39,539 nucleotides of DNA. Origin: Limosilactobacillus panis DSM 6035 (GTDB lineage Bacteria; Bacillota; Bacilli; Lactobacillales; Lactobacillaceae). The stretch spans positions 1 to 39,539 of the forward strand of contig NZ_AZGM01000013.1 of assembly GCF_001435935.1 (NCBI RefSeq), given 5' to 3'. Below the pieces are notes generated by a model. That model saw only the letters and a program-made list of their open reading frames with translations. It had not been told where the DNA came from and ran no database searches. Numbering within the stretch: position 1 is the first letter of the stretch; each line of letters opens with the position of its first letter. This document shows, piece by piece, positions 17,757-26,430 of the stretch. Made by a program: the position numbers and the translations under genes.

Positions 17757-17936
17757 ATGAAATTCAACCACCAATTTTACAAGACGAATAGCTTCCTGTT
17801 CGGGCTCGCCCTGGTCCTTGCCCCGCTAATTGACCTGGTGTCTGACCATGACCCGGTTGGCCGCCTGTTGGACTTCGGCTGCCAACTATTCGGGGTGATT
17901 TTTCTAATCGCCTGCCTCTTCAAACGGCGGTCTTAG
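17757..17936 (+). CDS. Small two-helix membrane protein of unknown function (59 aa)
   Basis: A short reading frame of 59 codons with a good ribosome site (AAGGAG at 17743-17748, 8 nt before the ATG). The peptide begins MKFNHQFYKTNS. It has a hydrophobic helix at about 13-28 (FLFGLALVLAPLIDLV), a short polar turn SDHDPVGR, a second helix at about 38-55 and a basic end FKRRS. This suggests a hairpin membrane protein with positive ends. I do not recognise the family. Its stop overlaps the 3' end of the convergent acetyltransferase gene by four bases. A base-paired switch may control its ribosome site. Coding status is likely but unproven. Confidence 0.6.
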   Translation: MKFNHQFYKTNSFLFGLALVLAPLIDLVSDHDPVGRLLDFGCQLFGVIFLIACLFKRRS

Positions 17937-18448
17937 GCGGTCGGGTAGTTCTTGCCGAAGATCTTCAGTTCCCGGTATTCGCCGTTAACCTTTGAAATAT
18001 TGGGCAGGTGGCCCCACCTCTCGTAGTTGCAACTCGTAAAGAGGTTTTGACTCGGTTGGTTGCGCTCGTAAATGTAGGCCACCACCGTCTTGAAGTGGAG
18101 GTGCCCCTTGATTTGCTGGTCGACGAAGTTAAGGAGGGCCCGGCCCAACCCCTTTCGCCGCGCCTGCTTGTGGATGTAGATGGCAATCTCTGCCGAATCC
18201 GCATAGGCGTGGTTGGGGTAGAAGGGCTCGAGGGCGCACCAGCCACAAACCTGACCGTCAATGGTCACCACCCATAGTGGGTGCCGGTCGTCAAACTGGG
18301 CAAACCAGTCCTGCCGGTCCGCCACTGTTACGGCCTGACTCTCATCAGTTGCGATTCCTGCCTGGACCGCTTCGTTAAAAATCGCTACAATTGTTTCTTG
18401 GTCGGCCTTCTGGGCCCGGCGAATCTTAATCGTTGGTTTTGCTTTCAA
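17933..18448 (-). CDS. GNAT family N-acetyltransferase (phosphinothricin acetyltransferase-like)
   Basis: A 171-residue acetyl-CoA-dependent N-acetyltransferase. IRRAQKADQETIVAIFNEAV at the N terminus and the acetyl-CoA loop IYIHKQARRKGLGRALL (about 91-107, with RRKGLG) are the GNAT motifs. VVAYIYERNQPSQNLF is also present. The order resembles the PAT/MnaT group that acetylates phosphinothricin-like compounds or methionine sulfone. The real substrate is unknown. The start is TTG 18448, with GAGGGG (18457-18462 read on the minus strand) 8 nt away. It lies downstream of hom, in the same direction, behind the hom terminator. Confidence 0.85.
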   Translation of the reverse strand: MKAKPTIKIRRAQKADQETIVAIFNEAVQAGIATDESQAVTVADRQDWFAQFDDRHPLWVVTIDGQVCGWCALEPFYPNHAYADSAEIAIYIHKQARRKGLGRALLNFVDQQIKGHLHFKTVVAYIYERNQPSQNLFTSCNYERWGHLPNISKVNGEYRELKIFGKNYPTA

Positions 18449-18482
18449 AGTGATTTCCCCTCACATGTTGGTTTATGAACAC

Positions 18483-18512
18483 ATTGTAGACTAAAAAGCG
18501 TCATCTTCCCAA
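18483..18512 (-). promoter_or_regulatory. Candidate GNAT promoter embedded in the hom terminator
   Basis: On the minus strand TTGGGA (18507-18512) and TACAAT (18483-18488) are 18 bp apart. The -35 falls in the loop region of the hom terminator. Confidence 0.4.
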
Positions 18513-18538
18513 TCTATTGATTGCGAAGGTGACGCTTT
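18493..18538 (-). terminator. Terminator of metA-metY-hom
   Basis: AAAGCGTCA (18495-18503) pairs with TGACGCTTT (18530-18538), with inner CTTC/GAAG pairing. On the minus strand a T5 run follows. Confidence 0.85.
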
Positions 18539-18540
18539 AT

Positions 18541-19821
18541 TTATTCTCTAACCTTTTCCGGAACGGTTTGCCAGCTGTTAGCGATGGGGAGGAAGGCAAC
18601 CTGCCGGCCGCTCTGTCGCAAAGAGGCACATAGTTGCTCAAGATCATCATGGTCGATAACCGGGGTTAGTCCGCTCCAGTAATCCTGACCAGTGGCCTGT
18701 TGCTGCCAGGAGACGGTCGGAATGTTGGAGACAATTGAAAGGAGGTTGCCGGTACCCTCAACGGTAATCAGGTACCGCTGGGGAACGGCCGTGAGCGGCT
18801 TGGCGATGGCCGGCTTGCGGTAGCTGTTGAACTCCCTTCCGCAGTTGCCTTTCACAATGTCATCACCGGTTGCCAAAAGGTCGCTGAGAATGCTGTTGGC
18901 AGTGGGGGTGGCACCAGCACCCGGGCCGGTATAGGTGGTCTCACCCAAGGCATCACTCTGCACGGCGATCGCGTTCTGGACCCCGTTGACGTGGGCCAGT
19001 GGCTCGGCAGCAGGGATTGCGGCCGGGCCGACGAATGAGAAGAGCTGGTGCTTTTCCTCCTTGGCCACCGCCAGCAGCTTGACCTTTAGTCCCAGCTGGT
19101 TGGCGCTAGCTAGCTGGGCCGGCGAGACGTTGGTAATTCCTTGGGCCGGCACGTCCTTGAGGGACAAGGACTGGCCAAACGCGAAGCGGCTGAGGATGAT
19201 CAGCTTGTAGGTGGCGTCAATTCCCTGGACGTCATTGGTGGGGTCGGCTTCCGCATAGCCGAGTTCCTGGGCGGCCGCCAGTGCCGTCTTGTAGTCCTGG
19301 CCTTTACGGTCCATGGCCGTCAAAACATAGTTCGCGGTCCCGTTGATGATCCCCGTAATTTGGGTAATCTGGTCGGTCTCCAGGCAGCTGGACAGGACGC
19401 GGAGGATGGGAATTCCCCCGGCCACACTGGCCTCGTAGAAGAAGTCGACCTTGGCAGTCTTGGCCAGTTGGAGAATTTCCTCCCCGGCCGTGGCCAGGAG
19501 GTCCTTGTTGGCACTGATGATTGACTTGCCATTGAGAATTGCCTGGCAGATGGCCACCTTGGCGGGCGCGATGGTTCCCATGGCTTCAACCACAATATGG
19601 ATTTCTGGGTCATCGACCACGTCAGTGACCTTATCAGTCAAAATTGTCCCAGCCGGTAAACGGTCACCCTGGTGGTGTGCCAGGTTATGGACAGCAACAC
19701 TCTTCAACTTGAAGCGAAAATCTTGGGTCCGGGCAATCTTAGCCGCCTGCGTTTGCAAAAGGGTGACGACCCCCTTACCAACGGTTCCGAGGCCCAACAG
19801 ACCGATTGTGATTGTTTCCAT
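18541..19821 (-). CDS. hom: Homoserine dehydrogenase
   Basis: Reduces aspartate semialdehyde to homoserine with NAD(P)H, the precursor of methionine and threonine. The 426-residue protein has the Rossmann motif GLLGLGTVGKG (7-17), EAMG near residue 79 and ANKDLLA (about 104-110). The substrate-site segment GTANYVLTAM, then EADPTNDVQGIDATYKL, and GPGAGATPTANSILSDL follow. A C-terminal ACT-like domain (ITVEGTGNLLSIVSNIP) suggests end-product control. ATG 19821 has AAAGGA upstream and lies 15 bp after metY. It is the last gene of a Met T-box operon, so here it is controlled by methionine supply. Confidence 0.95.
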   Translation of the reverse strand: METITIGLLGLGTVGKGVVTLLQTQAAKIARTQDFRFKLKSVAVHNLAHHQGDRLPAGTILTDKVTDVVDDPEIHIVVEAMGTIAPAKVAICQAILNGKSIISANKDLLATAGEEILQLAKTAKVDFFYEASVAGGIPILRVLSSCLETDQITQITGIINGTANYVLTAMDRKGQDYKTALAAAQELGYAEADPTNDVQGIDATYKLIILSRFAFGQSLSLKDVPAQGITNVSPAQLASANQLGLKVKLLAVAKEEKHQLFSFVGPAAIPAAEPLAHVNGVQNAIAVQSDALGETTYTGPGAGATPTANSILSDLLATGDDIVKGNCGREFNSYRKPAIAKPLTAVPQRYLITVEGTGNLLSIVSNIPTVSWQQQATGQDYWSGLTPVIDHDDLEQLCASLRQSGRQVAFLPIANSWQTVPEKVRE

Positions 19822-19836
19822 AGCAAATCTTCCTTT

Positions 19837-21120
19837 CTAAATCTTGGCGAGGGCCTGGTCAAGGTCGTTGAGCAGGTCATCGACGTTTTCAATTCCCACC
19901 GAAACCCGAATAAGGTCGGGGGTCACTCCCGCGGCCTTGAGCTGTTCGGCGTTTAATTGGGCGTGGGTTGTTGATGCGGGGTGGATGATTAAGGACTTGG
20001 CATCGGCCACGTTGGCGAGCAGGGAGAAGAGGTGGAGGTTGCTGATTAGTTGCTTACCAGCCTCTTCGCCACCCGTAAGGCCGAGGGTGAAAATCGACCC
20101 AACACCGTGCGGGAAGTACTTATCAGCCAGTGGCTTGTAGGGGCTGTCCGGCAGTTCGGGATAGTTGATCCAGGCAACCTTGGGGTGGTCGTTTAAGAAG
20201 TGAACAATCTTCTTGGTGTTGGCGACGTGACGTTCAACCCGGAGTGACAGTGATTCCAGCCCCTGTAACAGGAGGAAGGAATTGAAGGGACTGATCGTGG
20301 CCCCAAGGTCCCGTAGTGATTCCGCCCGCACCTTGGTGGTAAAGGCCGCGCCCTTCAGGTCCGCAAAGACGATGCCGTCATACTGGTCATTCGGGGTGGT
20401 GAATCCGGGATAGCGGCCACTTGCCTGGTAGTCAAACTTCCCGTTTTCAACGATTACCCCACCCATTGTGGTGCCGTGGCCGCCGATGAACTTGGTGGCG
20501 GAGTGAACCACGACGTCCGCTCCGTGGTCGAGGGGCTTAACGAGGTAGGGGGTCCCAAAGGTGTTGTCGACGATGAAGAGAATCCCGTGGTCGTGGGCGA
20601 TCTTGGCGATTTTCTCAAAGTCGACCAGGTTGATCCGTGGGTTACCGATGCTTTCAACGTAGAGGGCCTTGGTATGCTCGTTGATCTCCTTGGCAAAGTT
20701 GGCGGGGTCATCTGGGTCAACAAAGTGGGTGGTGATTCCCAACTTAGGGAGGGTCACGGCGAACAGGTCGTAGGTGCCACCGTAGAGGGTGCTGGCCGCG
20801 ACAATTTCGTCCCCCTGACTGGCGATGTTAAGGATGGCGGCCGTGATGGCAGCTGAACCGGTAGCCAGGGTTACGCCCGCGGTCCCGTGTTCCAAGGCCG
20901 CAACCCGCTTGTCAACCACGTCCGTTGTGGGGTTCGTCAGGCGGGTGTAGATGTTGCCGGGTTCCTTGAGGCTAAAACGGTCGGCGGCTTCCTTGGCGTC
21001 TTTGAAGACGTAGGAGGTTGTTTGATAGATTGGCACCGCCCGGGCGCCCGTTTCGTCAACGGTTTGGCCGGCGTGAACTTGGAGGGTTTCAAAGTGGTAG
21101 TTGTTATTTTCCTTTGTCAT
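19837..21120 (-). CDS. metY: O-acetylhomoserine sulfhydrylase (PLP enzyme)
   Basis: Makes homocysteine from O-acetylhomoserine and sulfide. The 427-residue length and order fit the MetY/Cys-Met PLP family. YQTTSYVF near residue 34 and YTRLTNPT near 62-69 are present, as are the PLP pocket [11 protein letters not shown] and [10 protein letters not shown]. The Schiff-base lysine is in [16 protein letters not shown]. The length and the TNPT motif favour MetY over MetB or MetC. ATG 21120 is used with AAGCAGG upstream. An in-frame ATG at 21147 overlaps metA and adds nine residues of no match. Neighbouring MetA with acetyl specificity supports the substrate. Confidence 0.92.
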   Translation of the reverse strand: MTKENNNYHFETLQVHAGQTVDETGARAVPIYQTTSYVFKDAKEAADRFSLKEPGNIYTRLTNPTTDVVDKRVAALEHGTAGVTLATGSAAITAAILNIASQGDEIVAASTLYGGTYDLFAVTLPKLGITTHFVDPDDPANFAKEINEHTKALYVESIGNPRINLVDFEKIAKIAHDHGILFIVDNTFGTPYLVKPLDHGADVVVHSATKFIGGHGTTMGGVIVENGKFDYQASGRYPGFTTPNDQYDGIVFADLKGAAFTTKVRAESLRDLGATISPFNSFLLLQGLESLSLRVERHVANTKKIVHFLNDHPKVAWINYPELPDSPYKPLADKYFPHGVGSIFTLGLTGGEEAGKQLISNLHLFSLLANVADAKSLIIHPASTTHAQLNAEQLKAAGVTPDLIRVSVGIENVDDLLNDLDQALAKI

Positions 21121-21136
21121 ATGTAAAACCTGCTTT

Positions 21137-21928
21137 CTAGTTGGCAATTGTGTTTAACCAGTTTTGATAAATCGTGTGGGCAGCGGTTTGCCAGTCGTAG
21201 TTGACCTGGCCCGCGGCCTCATTAATAAAGTAGTGTTGCGGTGCGGCGATCTTGCGCCGCTTTTTTTGATCCCGGTAGTATTCCTTAGCAAGGGTGTCGC
21301 TGTCGTATTCCGGGTGACCGGTGATGTAGGTGTGGTGAAAACGTGGCGACCGCAGGATCATTGGGCCGGCCTCCTTGCTATCGGCGAGGATGCGTAGGTC
21401 GCCGGGGAGGTGGTGGCGGTCAAGGACGCTTGCGCTGTGCCGTGACTGTGGCATCTTGATCAGGCCCCCGGCGCTGTCCTGGACCGGGGAAAGGTTGGCG
21501 GTAAAGATGCCGAACAGCTTTTGCTTGAGCAGCCGCTTGGGGACGGTGAAGTCGACAAACAGGCTTGCCTGGGCGGCCCAACACTCGGTGAGAGTCTCTC
21601 GAACATGGTGGTTGGCCCAGCTGATGATCTGGCAAAATTCACGCCAGTAGTCGACCTGGTCAAACGGCAGTTGTTCAACCGGCGCGCCGGTGATGATTAG
21701 GCCATCAAAGTGGTGATCATAAACCTGGTGGAAGTTGAAGTAATGGTCGCGTAACTCAGTAACGGGCGTCCCCTTAAAGCGGTGCGTTGCCGGATAGAGG
21801 AAGGTCAAAGCGACGTCTTGCGAAAGGTCATCGAAGCGTTTAAGAAACTGCAACTCGGTTGTTAACTTGGTGGGCATTAGGTTAAGCACCACGATTTGCC
21901 GGGGGCTTTTAAGTGGCGGTTGTGCCAC
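21137..21928 (-). CDS. metA: Homoserine O-acetyltransferase, MetA type, with possible 5' frameshift
   Basis: Activates homoserine with acetyl-CoA. Numbered from GTG 21928, the 263 residues hold VVLNLMPTK (13-21), GAPVEQLPF with Glu85, the catalytic Cys116 in [10 protein letters not shown], and GHPEYD with His205 and Glu207. Glu after GAPV is the residue reported to select acetyl-CoA over succinyl-CoA in Bacillus MetA. GTG 21928 has a poor start context. ATG 21972 has AGAAAGGAG 9 nt upstream and encodes MTANACNGLAISKG, a MetA-like N terminus, but in another frame. One extra G in the G5 tract at about 21930-21934 would join the two. It is the first gene after the Met T-box. Confidence 0.88.
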   Translation of the reverse strand: MAQPPLKSPRQIVVLNLMPTKLTTELQFLKRFDDLSQDVALTFLYPATHRFKGTPVTELRDHYFNFHQVYDHHFDGLIITGAPVEQLPFDQVDYWREFCQIISWANHHVRETLTECWAAQASLFVDFTVPKRLLKQKLFGIFTANLSPVQDSAGGLIKMPQSRHSASVLDRHHLPGDLRILADSKEAGPMILRSPRFHHTYITGHPEYDSDTLAKEYYRDQKKRRKIAAPQHYFINEAAGQVNYDWQTAAHTIYQNWLNTIAN

Positions 21929-21984
21929 ACCCCCTTGCTAATTGCTAAGCCGTTACACGCATTGGCAGTCATCTTGACCAACTC

Positions 21985-22300
21985 CTTTCTGTAAATAAAA
22001 AAGCCTCCGTCCCCGAACCTATTGCTAGGATCCGGGACGAAGGCTTTTCGCGGTACCACCCTGAATTCGCCACTAACTCACATTAGTGGCCTTAATAAGT
22101 ACTCACCTGATGAGGTGAAGACCCGACAGGATATCGGCTGTCAGCCGTTCACCCAGCCAGTTGACCAGGGGAATAACTCGGAGCTCATCTTCGTGTCAGT
22201 AACAATTACCCCTCACACCAACCGGGGCTCTCTGGAAAAAGTTCTTGGCACTACTCTTCTCTTCAACGTCTAATCATTTTCTAATTGTTTTGTAGTTTAG
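21985..22300 (-). promoter_or_regulatory. Methionine T-box riboswitch upstream of metA-metY-hom
   Basis: On the minus strand the promoter is TTGACA (22316-22321) and TAAACT (22294-22299), 16 bp apart. The leader has CAGAGAG, a specifier loop GAAGATGAG with ATG (Met) at 22186-22188, and the T-box AGGGTGGTACCGCG near 22048-22061. The terminator AAAGCCTTCGTCCC / GGACGGAGGCTTTTTT follows. Uncharged tRNA-Met should favour read-through. The rest of 21973-22550 is this leader plus the purC control region. Confidence 0.93.
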
Positions 22301-22401
22301 CACTAATTTTGCGAATGTCAACAGTAAAGTTGGCAAAAGTTCTGCTTTGGGGCGGTAAACCGGGGACGCAATTGTTAAATAATGGTAATTCACATTAAAC
22401 A

Positions 22402-22473
22402 CGAACATTATTTAAAATTAATCTGTTTTAGTTAGCGAATACCGTTGACAGAAGTGGGGGCCGATAGTATATT
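22402..22473 (+). promoter_or_regulatory. purC operon promoter with upstream PurR boxes
   Basis: CGAAC (22402-22406, 11 of 13 PurBox positions) and a degenerate GTTAG (22431-22435) have centres 29 bp apart. The promoter is TTGACA (22445-22450) and TATATT (22468-22473), 17 bp apart. With a start near 22480 the first box centres at about -76, as at purE. Confidence 0.7.
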
Positions 22474-22488
22474 GATAGCATAAAAGAG

Positions 22489-22522
22489 CGAATTAAATTC
22501 GCTTGAAGTTATTTGTTGTTCG
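22489..22522 (+). promoter_or_regulatory. Second PurR-like box pair in the purC leader
   Basis: CGAAT (22489-22493) and GTTCG (22518-22522) are inverted, with centres 29 bp apart, downstream of the predicted start. The OFA transporter leader has the same pair. The second box sits just before the purC ribosome site. Confidence 0.5.
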
Positions 22523-22550
22523 TGTTTTACACAAAGGAGTAATTACTAAG

Positions 22551-23270
22551 ATGGAAAAGTTACTGTACACCGGTAAGGCAAAACAAATGTGGCAAACCGA
22601 CGACCCCGAAGTCTTACGGGTTGTCTACATGGACCAGGCAACTGCCCTAAACGGCAAGGAAAAGGATCACTTCGCTGGTAAGGGGAAGGCGGCAAACGCA
22701 ATTTCCACCTTAGTCTTCCAATACTTGATCCAGCACGGCATCGAAACGCACTTCATCAAGAAGCTTTCGGACAACGAAGAGTTGGTTAAGAAGTGCACGA
22801 TGGTGCCGCTCGAATTTGTTACCAGAAACGTAATTGCCGGGCACTTCGCCAGCCGTTACGGCCTGAAGGAGGGGAAGGTCCTTGCCACCCCGGTTCAGGA
22901 AACCTTCTTCAAGAGTGACCAGTTGGATGACCCCTTCATCAACGAGTCGGCAACGGTCGCCTTGGGAATTGCCACCCACGATGAACTCGCCCAGATGTGG
23001 ACGGTCTGCCAAGAAGTTGACACCCTATTAACCCACCTCTTTGCTAAGGCCGGGATGCAGCTGGTGGACTTCAAGCTGGAGTTCGGCCACCTCAGTGATG
23101 GGCGGATCGTGCTGGCCGATGAATTCTCCCCCGACAACTGCCGCCTGTGGGACCTTAAGACCAATGCTCACATGGACAAGGATGTTTACCGGCGGAACCT
23201 GGCCGATTTGACGACGACGTATGACAAAGTGTTGGCCCGGTTAGAAGAAGTAATTGCGGAGGAACAATAA
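22551..23270 (+). CDS. purC: SAICAR synthase (phosphoribosylaminoimidazole-succinocarboxamide synthase)
   Basis: Joins CAIR and aspartate with ATP to give SAICAR. The 239-residue protein has LLYTGKAKQMW at the N terminus, the family motif MVPLEFVTRNVIAGHFASRYG (about 84-104), and LVDFKLEFG and LADEFSPDNCRLWD in the C-terminal half. ATG 22551 has AAAGGAG at 22533-22539, with 11 nt spacing. An in-frame start at 22503 lies over the regulatory boxes and is rejected. First gene of purCSQLFMNHD, whose next five genes are packed with overlaps or almost no gaps. Confidence 0.96.
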   Translation: MEKLLYTGKAKQMWQTDDPEVLRVVYMDQATALNGKEKDHFAGKGKAANAISTLVFQYLIQHGIETHFIKKLSDNEELVKKCTMVPLEFVTRNVIAGHFASRYGLKEGKVLATPVQETFFKSDQLDDPFINESATVALGIATHDELAQMWTVCQEVDTLLTHLFAKAGMQLVDFKLEFGHLSDGRIVLADEFSPDNCRLWDLKTNAHMDKDVYRRNLADLTTTYDKVLARLEEVIAEEQ

Positions 23271-23518
23271 TGACTAAAGTTCGGATTTTCGTCACCTACA
23301 AGCCATCAGTTTTTGACCCCCAGGGTGACACGATCAAAAAAACCATTCATGCTTTGGGACACGATGAAGTTGCCGACGTTCAGGTTGGTAAGTTTTTCGA
23401 CCTCACCATTGATGCCCAGGTTGACCAGGTTGCTAAGACCGTCAAGGAGGTTGCGGAAAAGCTACTGGTCAACTTCAATATGGAAACTTACACTTACCAA
23501 GTCATGGAGGAAAATTAA
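23270..23518 (+). CDS. purS: FGAM synthase subunit PurS
   Basis: This small 82-residue subunit bridges PurQ and PurL in the three-part FGAM synthase of Gram-positive bacteria. It has the PurS start [16 protein letters not shown] and [12 protein letters not shown]. Its start overlaps the purC stop by one base (TAATG) and its stop overlaps purQ in the same way, so it is coupled to both. Confidence 0.95.
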   Translation: MTKVRIFVTYKPSVFDPQGDTIKKTIHALGHDEVADVQVGKFFDLTIDAQVDQVAKTVKEVAEKLLVNFNMETYTYQVMEEN

Positions 23519-24198
23519 TGAAAATTGCGGTAATCGTTTTTCCCGGTTCAAATTGTGACATTGATATTTACGAAGCACTCAGCAGCGTATGTGGCGCTGA
23601 CGTGGACTACGTTTCCCATAAGCAGGCGAGCTTGGCCGGCTACGACGCGGTGATGCTGCCCGGGGGCTTCTCATACGGTGACTACTTACGGGCGGGAGCG
23701 ATTGCCCGCTTTGCTCCGGTCATGAAGGCCGTTGTTAAGATGGCCCATGCTGGTCAGCCGGTTTTTGGGACCTGCAACGGTTTCCAAATCCTGACGGAGG
23801 CGGGGCTCTTGCCCGGTGGCTTGAAGCGCAACGACAGTCAACAGTTCATCTGCAAGACCGTGCCCTTAGAAGTAGTCAATAACCAGACCCTTTTTACTAG
23901 CCAGTACCAGGAACACGAGCGGATTGCCCTCCCCATCGCCCACGCTGACGGCAGCTACTATGCGGACCAGGCAACGCTTGATGAACTGGAAGCAAACCAC
24001 CAGGTCGTCTTCCGCTATGCCGAGGAGAACCCAAACGGTAGCCTGCGCAACATTGCCGGAATCACGAACCGGCAAGGGAATGTCTTGGGAATGATGCCCC
24101 ACCCGGAGCGGGCCGTTGAGGCAATCCTTGGTAATACGGATGGGCGCCGCCTGTTCGAGTCCCTGTTAGCAAACGGCAGTGTAAAAGTGGAGGAATAA
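23518..24198 (+). CDS. purQ: FGAM synthase glutaminase subunit PurQ
   Basis: Class I glutamine amidotransferase that supplies ammonia to PurL. The 226 residues contain the nucleophile Cys86 in GTCNGFQIL and the catalytic His195 and Glu197 in [15 protein letters not shown] lies near the N terminus and [13 protein letters not shown] at about 43-55. The ATG overlaps the purS stop by one base and purL follows after 3 bp. Confidence 0.96.
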   Translation: MKIAVIVFPGSNCDIDIYEALSSVCGADVDYVSHKQASLAGYDAVMLPGGFSYGDYLRAGAIARFAPVMKAVVKMAHAGQPVFGTCNGFQILTEAGLLPGGLKRNDSQQFICKTVPLEVVNNQTLFTSQYQEHERIALPIAHADGSYYADQATLDELEANHQVVFRYAEENPNGSLRNIAGITNRQGNVLGMMPHPERAVEAILGNTDGRRLFESLLANGSVKVEE

Positions 24199-24201
24199 AC
24201 A

Positions 24202-26430
24202 ATGAAGCAAGCAATGACACCGGAAGAAATTAAAGAAAAGAAGCCCTACCTGGACTGGAGCCTGAGCGAGGACGAGTACAACTACATCAGTGAAAAGCTG
24301 CTGGGCCGCCTACCTAACTACACCGAGACGGGGCTCTTTTCCGCCATGTGGAGTGAACACTGTTCTTACAAGAAGTCTAAGCCGGTCCTCCGCCTGTTCC
24401 CTAACAAGAACGCCCGCGTTTTGCAGGGCCCTGGTGAGGGGGCCGGGGTGGTTGACATTGATGATGGCCAGGCCGTTGTCTTCAAGGCGGAAAGCCACAA
24501 TCACCCGACGACCGTGGAGCCCTACCAGGGGGCCGCAACCGGGATCGGGGGGATTTTAAGAGACATCTTCAGCATGGGGGCCCGTCCCGTGGCATCGCTT
24601 GATTCCCTTCACTTTGGTGAGCTTGACAATAATACGACCCGGATGAAGGTCACCGGAACTGTCCGGGGAATCGGTGACTACGGTAACTGCATGGGGATCC
24701 CGACCGTTGCTGGTGAGACCACCTTTGATCCCTGCTACCAGGGCAACGTTTTATGTAACGCGATGAGCGTTGGCCTGATGGACCAAAAGGACATCCAAAA
24801 GGGGAAGGCCGCCGGTATCGGTAACGCGGTCATGTACGTCGGTGCCAAAACCGGTCGGGATGGCATTCATGGGGCCACCTTTGCCTCCGCTGACTTTAGT
24901 GACGAAAACGCCACCCAGCGTTCGGCCGTCCAGGTGGGGGACCCGTTCATGGAAAAACTCCTGCTCGAAGCTTGCCTGGAAGTGATCACCAAGCACCCCG
25001 ACTGGCTGGTCGGCATCCAGGACATGGGGGCCGCCGGCATCGTTTCCTCAAGTGCGGAAATGGCTTCCGAGGGGAAGAGCGGGATGGAATTAGACCTCGA
25101 CCTGGTTCCCCAGCGGGAGACGGGGATGTCCGCTTACGAAATTATGCTGAGCGAGTCCCAGGAACGGATGCTCCTCTGTGTTAACAAGGGCCACGAGGAG
25201 GACGTTAAAAAGATTTTTGACGACTACGACCTCGATGCCGTCACGATTGGCCGGATCACGGCGGGTCATCAGTACGTCCTCCACCACGATGGCCAGGTTG
25301 TGTGTGACATTCCGGTGGCTAGTTTGACCGACGATGTCCTGGAAGAAGCCAGCGAAGAAAAGAAGCCGGCCCGGATTACCAAAGCGGAAGGGCAACCGGC
25401 ATGGCGGCCCCAGATTACGAACGCGGAAGAGGCCCTGCGGCGCCTCCTCCAGCAGAGCACGGTGGCCGACAAGCAATGCCTCTACCAGCAATACGACTCC
25501 CAGGTCCGGACCTGCACCGTGGTGGGCCCCGGGAGTGACGCCGGTGTTATCCGGGTGCGCGGCACCAAGAAGGGCCTGGCAATGACAACTGATGGCAACG
25601 GCCGCTTTGTTTACCTGAGCCCTAAGGTTGGTGGCAAGATTGCCCTGGTGGAAGCGGCCTGCAACATCGTCGCTGCCGGGGCCGAGCCACTGGCGATTAC
25701 CGATTGCCTGAACTACGGTGACCCTAACGATCCCGAAATTTTCTGGGAGCTCCACCAGTCGGTTCAGGGGATGGCTGATGCCTGTCGGGCCCTTGACACC
25801 CCCGTCATTTCCGGAAACGTGTCTTTGTACAACGAAAACAATGGGCACGCCATTCACCCAACGCCGATGGTCGGCATGGTGGGCCTAATCAAGGATATTG
25901 ACCGGGTTGTACCATCGTTTGCTCAGCACGCTGGGGACCACGTTTACCTGATTGGAAAAACCGCTGATGATTTTGCCGGGTCCGAATTACAAAAGATGGT
26001 CCAGGGCGACATCAGCGGGGCCCTAAACGACGTTGACCTTGACCGTATCCACGACAACTTGCGGCACTTACTGAGTGAAATGCAGGCCGGCCACGTCGCC
26101 AGTGCCCATGACCTCAGTGAAGGCGGCCTAGGGGTGGCCCTCAGCGAAACCCTCTTTAAGACTGACCTGGGAATGGACCTGGACCTGCGTGACCTCACCG
26201 CCGCCCAGTTGTTCAGCGAAACCCCTGGTCGGCTGGTGGTTACCGTTCCCGAAGAGCAGGTGGCAGTCTTTGAGAAATCTCTCGGCGACAATGCCAAGCA
26301 CATCGGGACGGTTACCAACACCCACTGGCTTGAGGCCCACCTGGCGGATGCGGAGGTCAACCAAAACGTTACCGAACTACAACGGCTGTGGGAGGAGGCT
26401 TTACCGTGCCAGCTGAAATCAAAGGATTAA
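24202..26430 (+). CDS. purL: FGAM synthase large subunit PurL (small-type)
   Basis: Uses ATP and ammonia from PurQ to turn FGAR into FGAM. The 742-residue length is that of the Gram-positive small PurL that needs PurS and Pur[14 protein letters not shown] (about 49-61), [10 protein letters not shown] (about 94-103), [16 protein letters not shown] and [15 protein letters not shown] mark the first AIRS-like half. The half repeats in [24 protein letters not shown] and [16 protein letters not shown]. Its end overlaps purF by 25 bp, so the purF ribosome site lies within purL. Confidence 0.97.
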   Translation: MKQAMTPEEIKEKKPYLDWSLSEDEYNYISEKLLGRLPNYTETGLFSAMWSEHCSYKKSKPVLRLFPNKNARVLQGPGEGAGVVDIDDGQAVVFKAESHNHPTTVEPYQGAATGIGGILRDIFSMGARPVASLDSLHFGELDNNTTRMKVTGTVRGIGDYGNCMGIPTVAGETTFDPCYQGNVLCNAMSVGLMDQKDIQKGKAAGIGNAVMYVGAKTGRDGIHGATFASADFSDENATQRSAVQVGDPFMEKLLLEACLEVITKHPDWLVGIQDMGAAGIVSSSAEMASEGKSGMELDLDLVPQRETGMSAYEIMLSESQERMLLCVNKGHEEDVKKIFDDYDLDAVTIGRITAGHQYVLHHDGQVVCDIPVASLTDDVLEEASEEKKPARITKAEGQPAWRPQITNAEEALRRLLQQSTVADKQCLYQQYDSQVRTCTVVGPGSDAGVIRVRGTKKGLAMTTDGNGRFVYLSPKVGGKIALVEAACNIVAAGAEPLAITDCLNYGDPNDPEIFWELHQSVQGMADACRALDTPVISGNVSLYNENNGHAIHPTPMVGMVGLIKDIDRVVPSFAQHAGDHVYLIGKTADDFAGSELQKMVQGDISGALNDVDLDRIHDNLRHLLSEMQAGHVASAHDLSEGGLGVALSETLFKTDLGMDLDLRDLTAAQLFSETPGRLVVTVPEEQVAVFEKSLGDNAKHIGTVTNTHWLEAHLADAEVNQNVTELQRLWEEALPCQLKSKD

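Noticed and set aside
22022-22273. Reading frame of 83 codons in the interval between metA and purC
   Set aside because: It is the reverse complement of the Met T-box leader, so its openness is accidental.
25090-25857. Long minus-strand reading frame (255 codons) opposite purL
   Set aside because: It lies wholly inside the well-supported purL gene. Its sequence has no recognisable domain, and the frame is open because of GC-rich codon bias.
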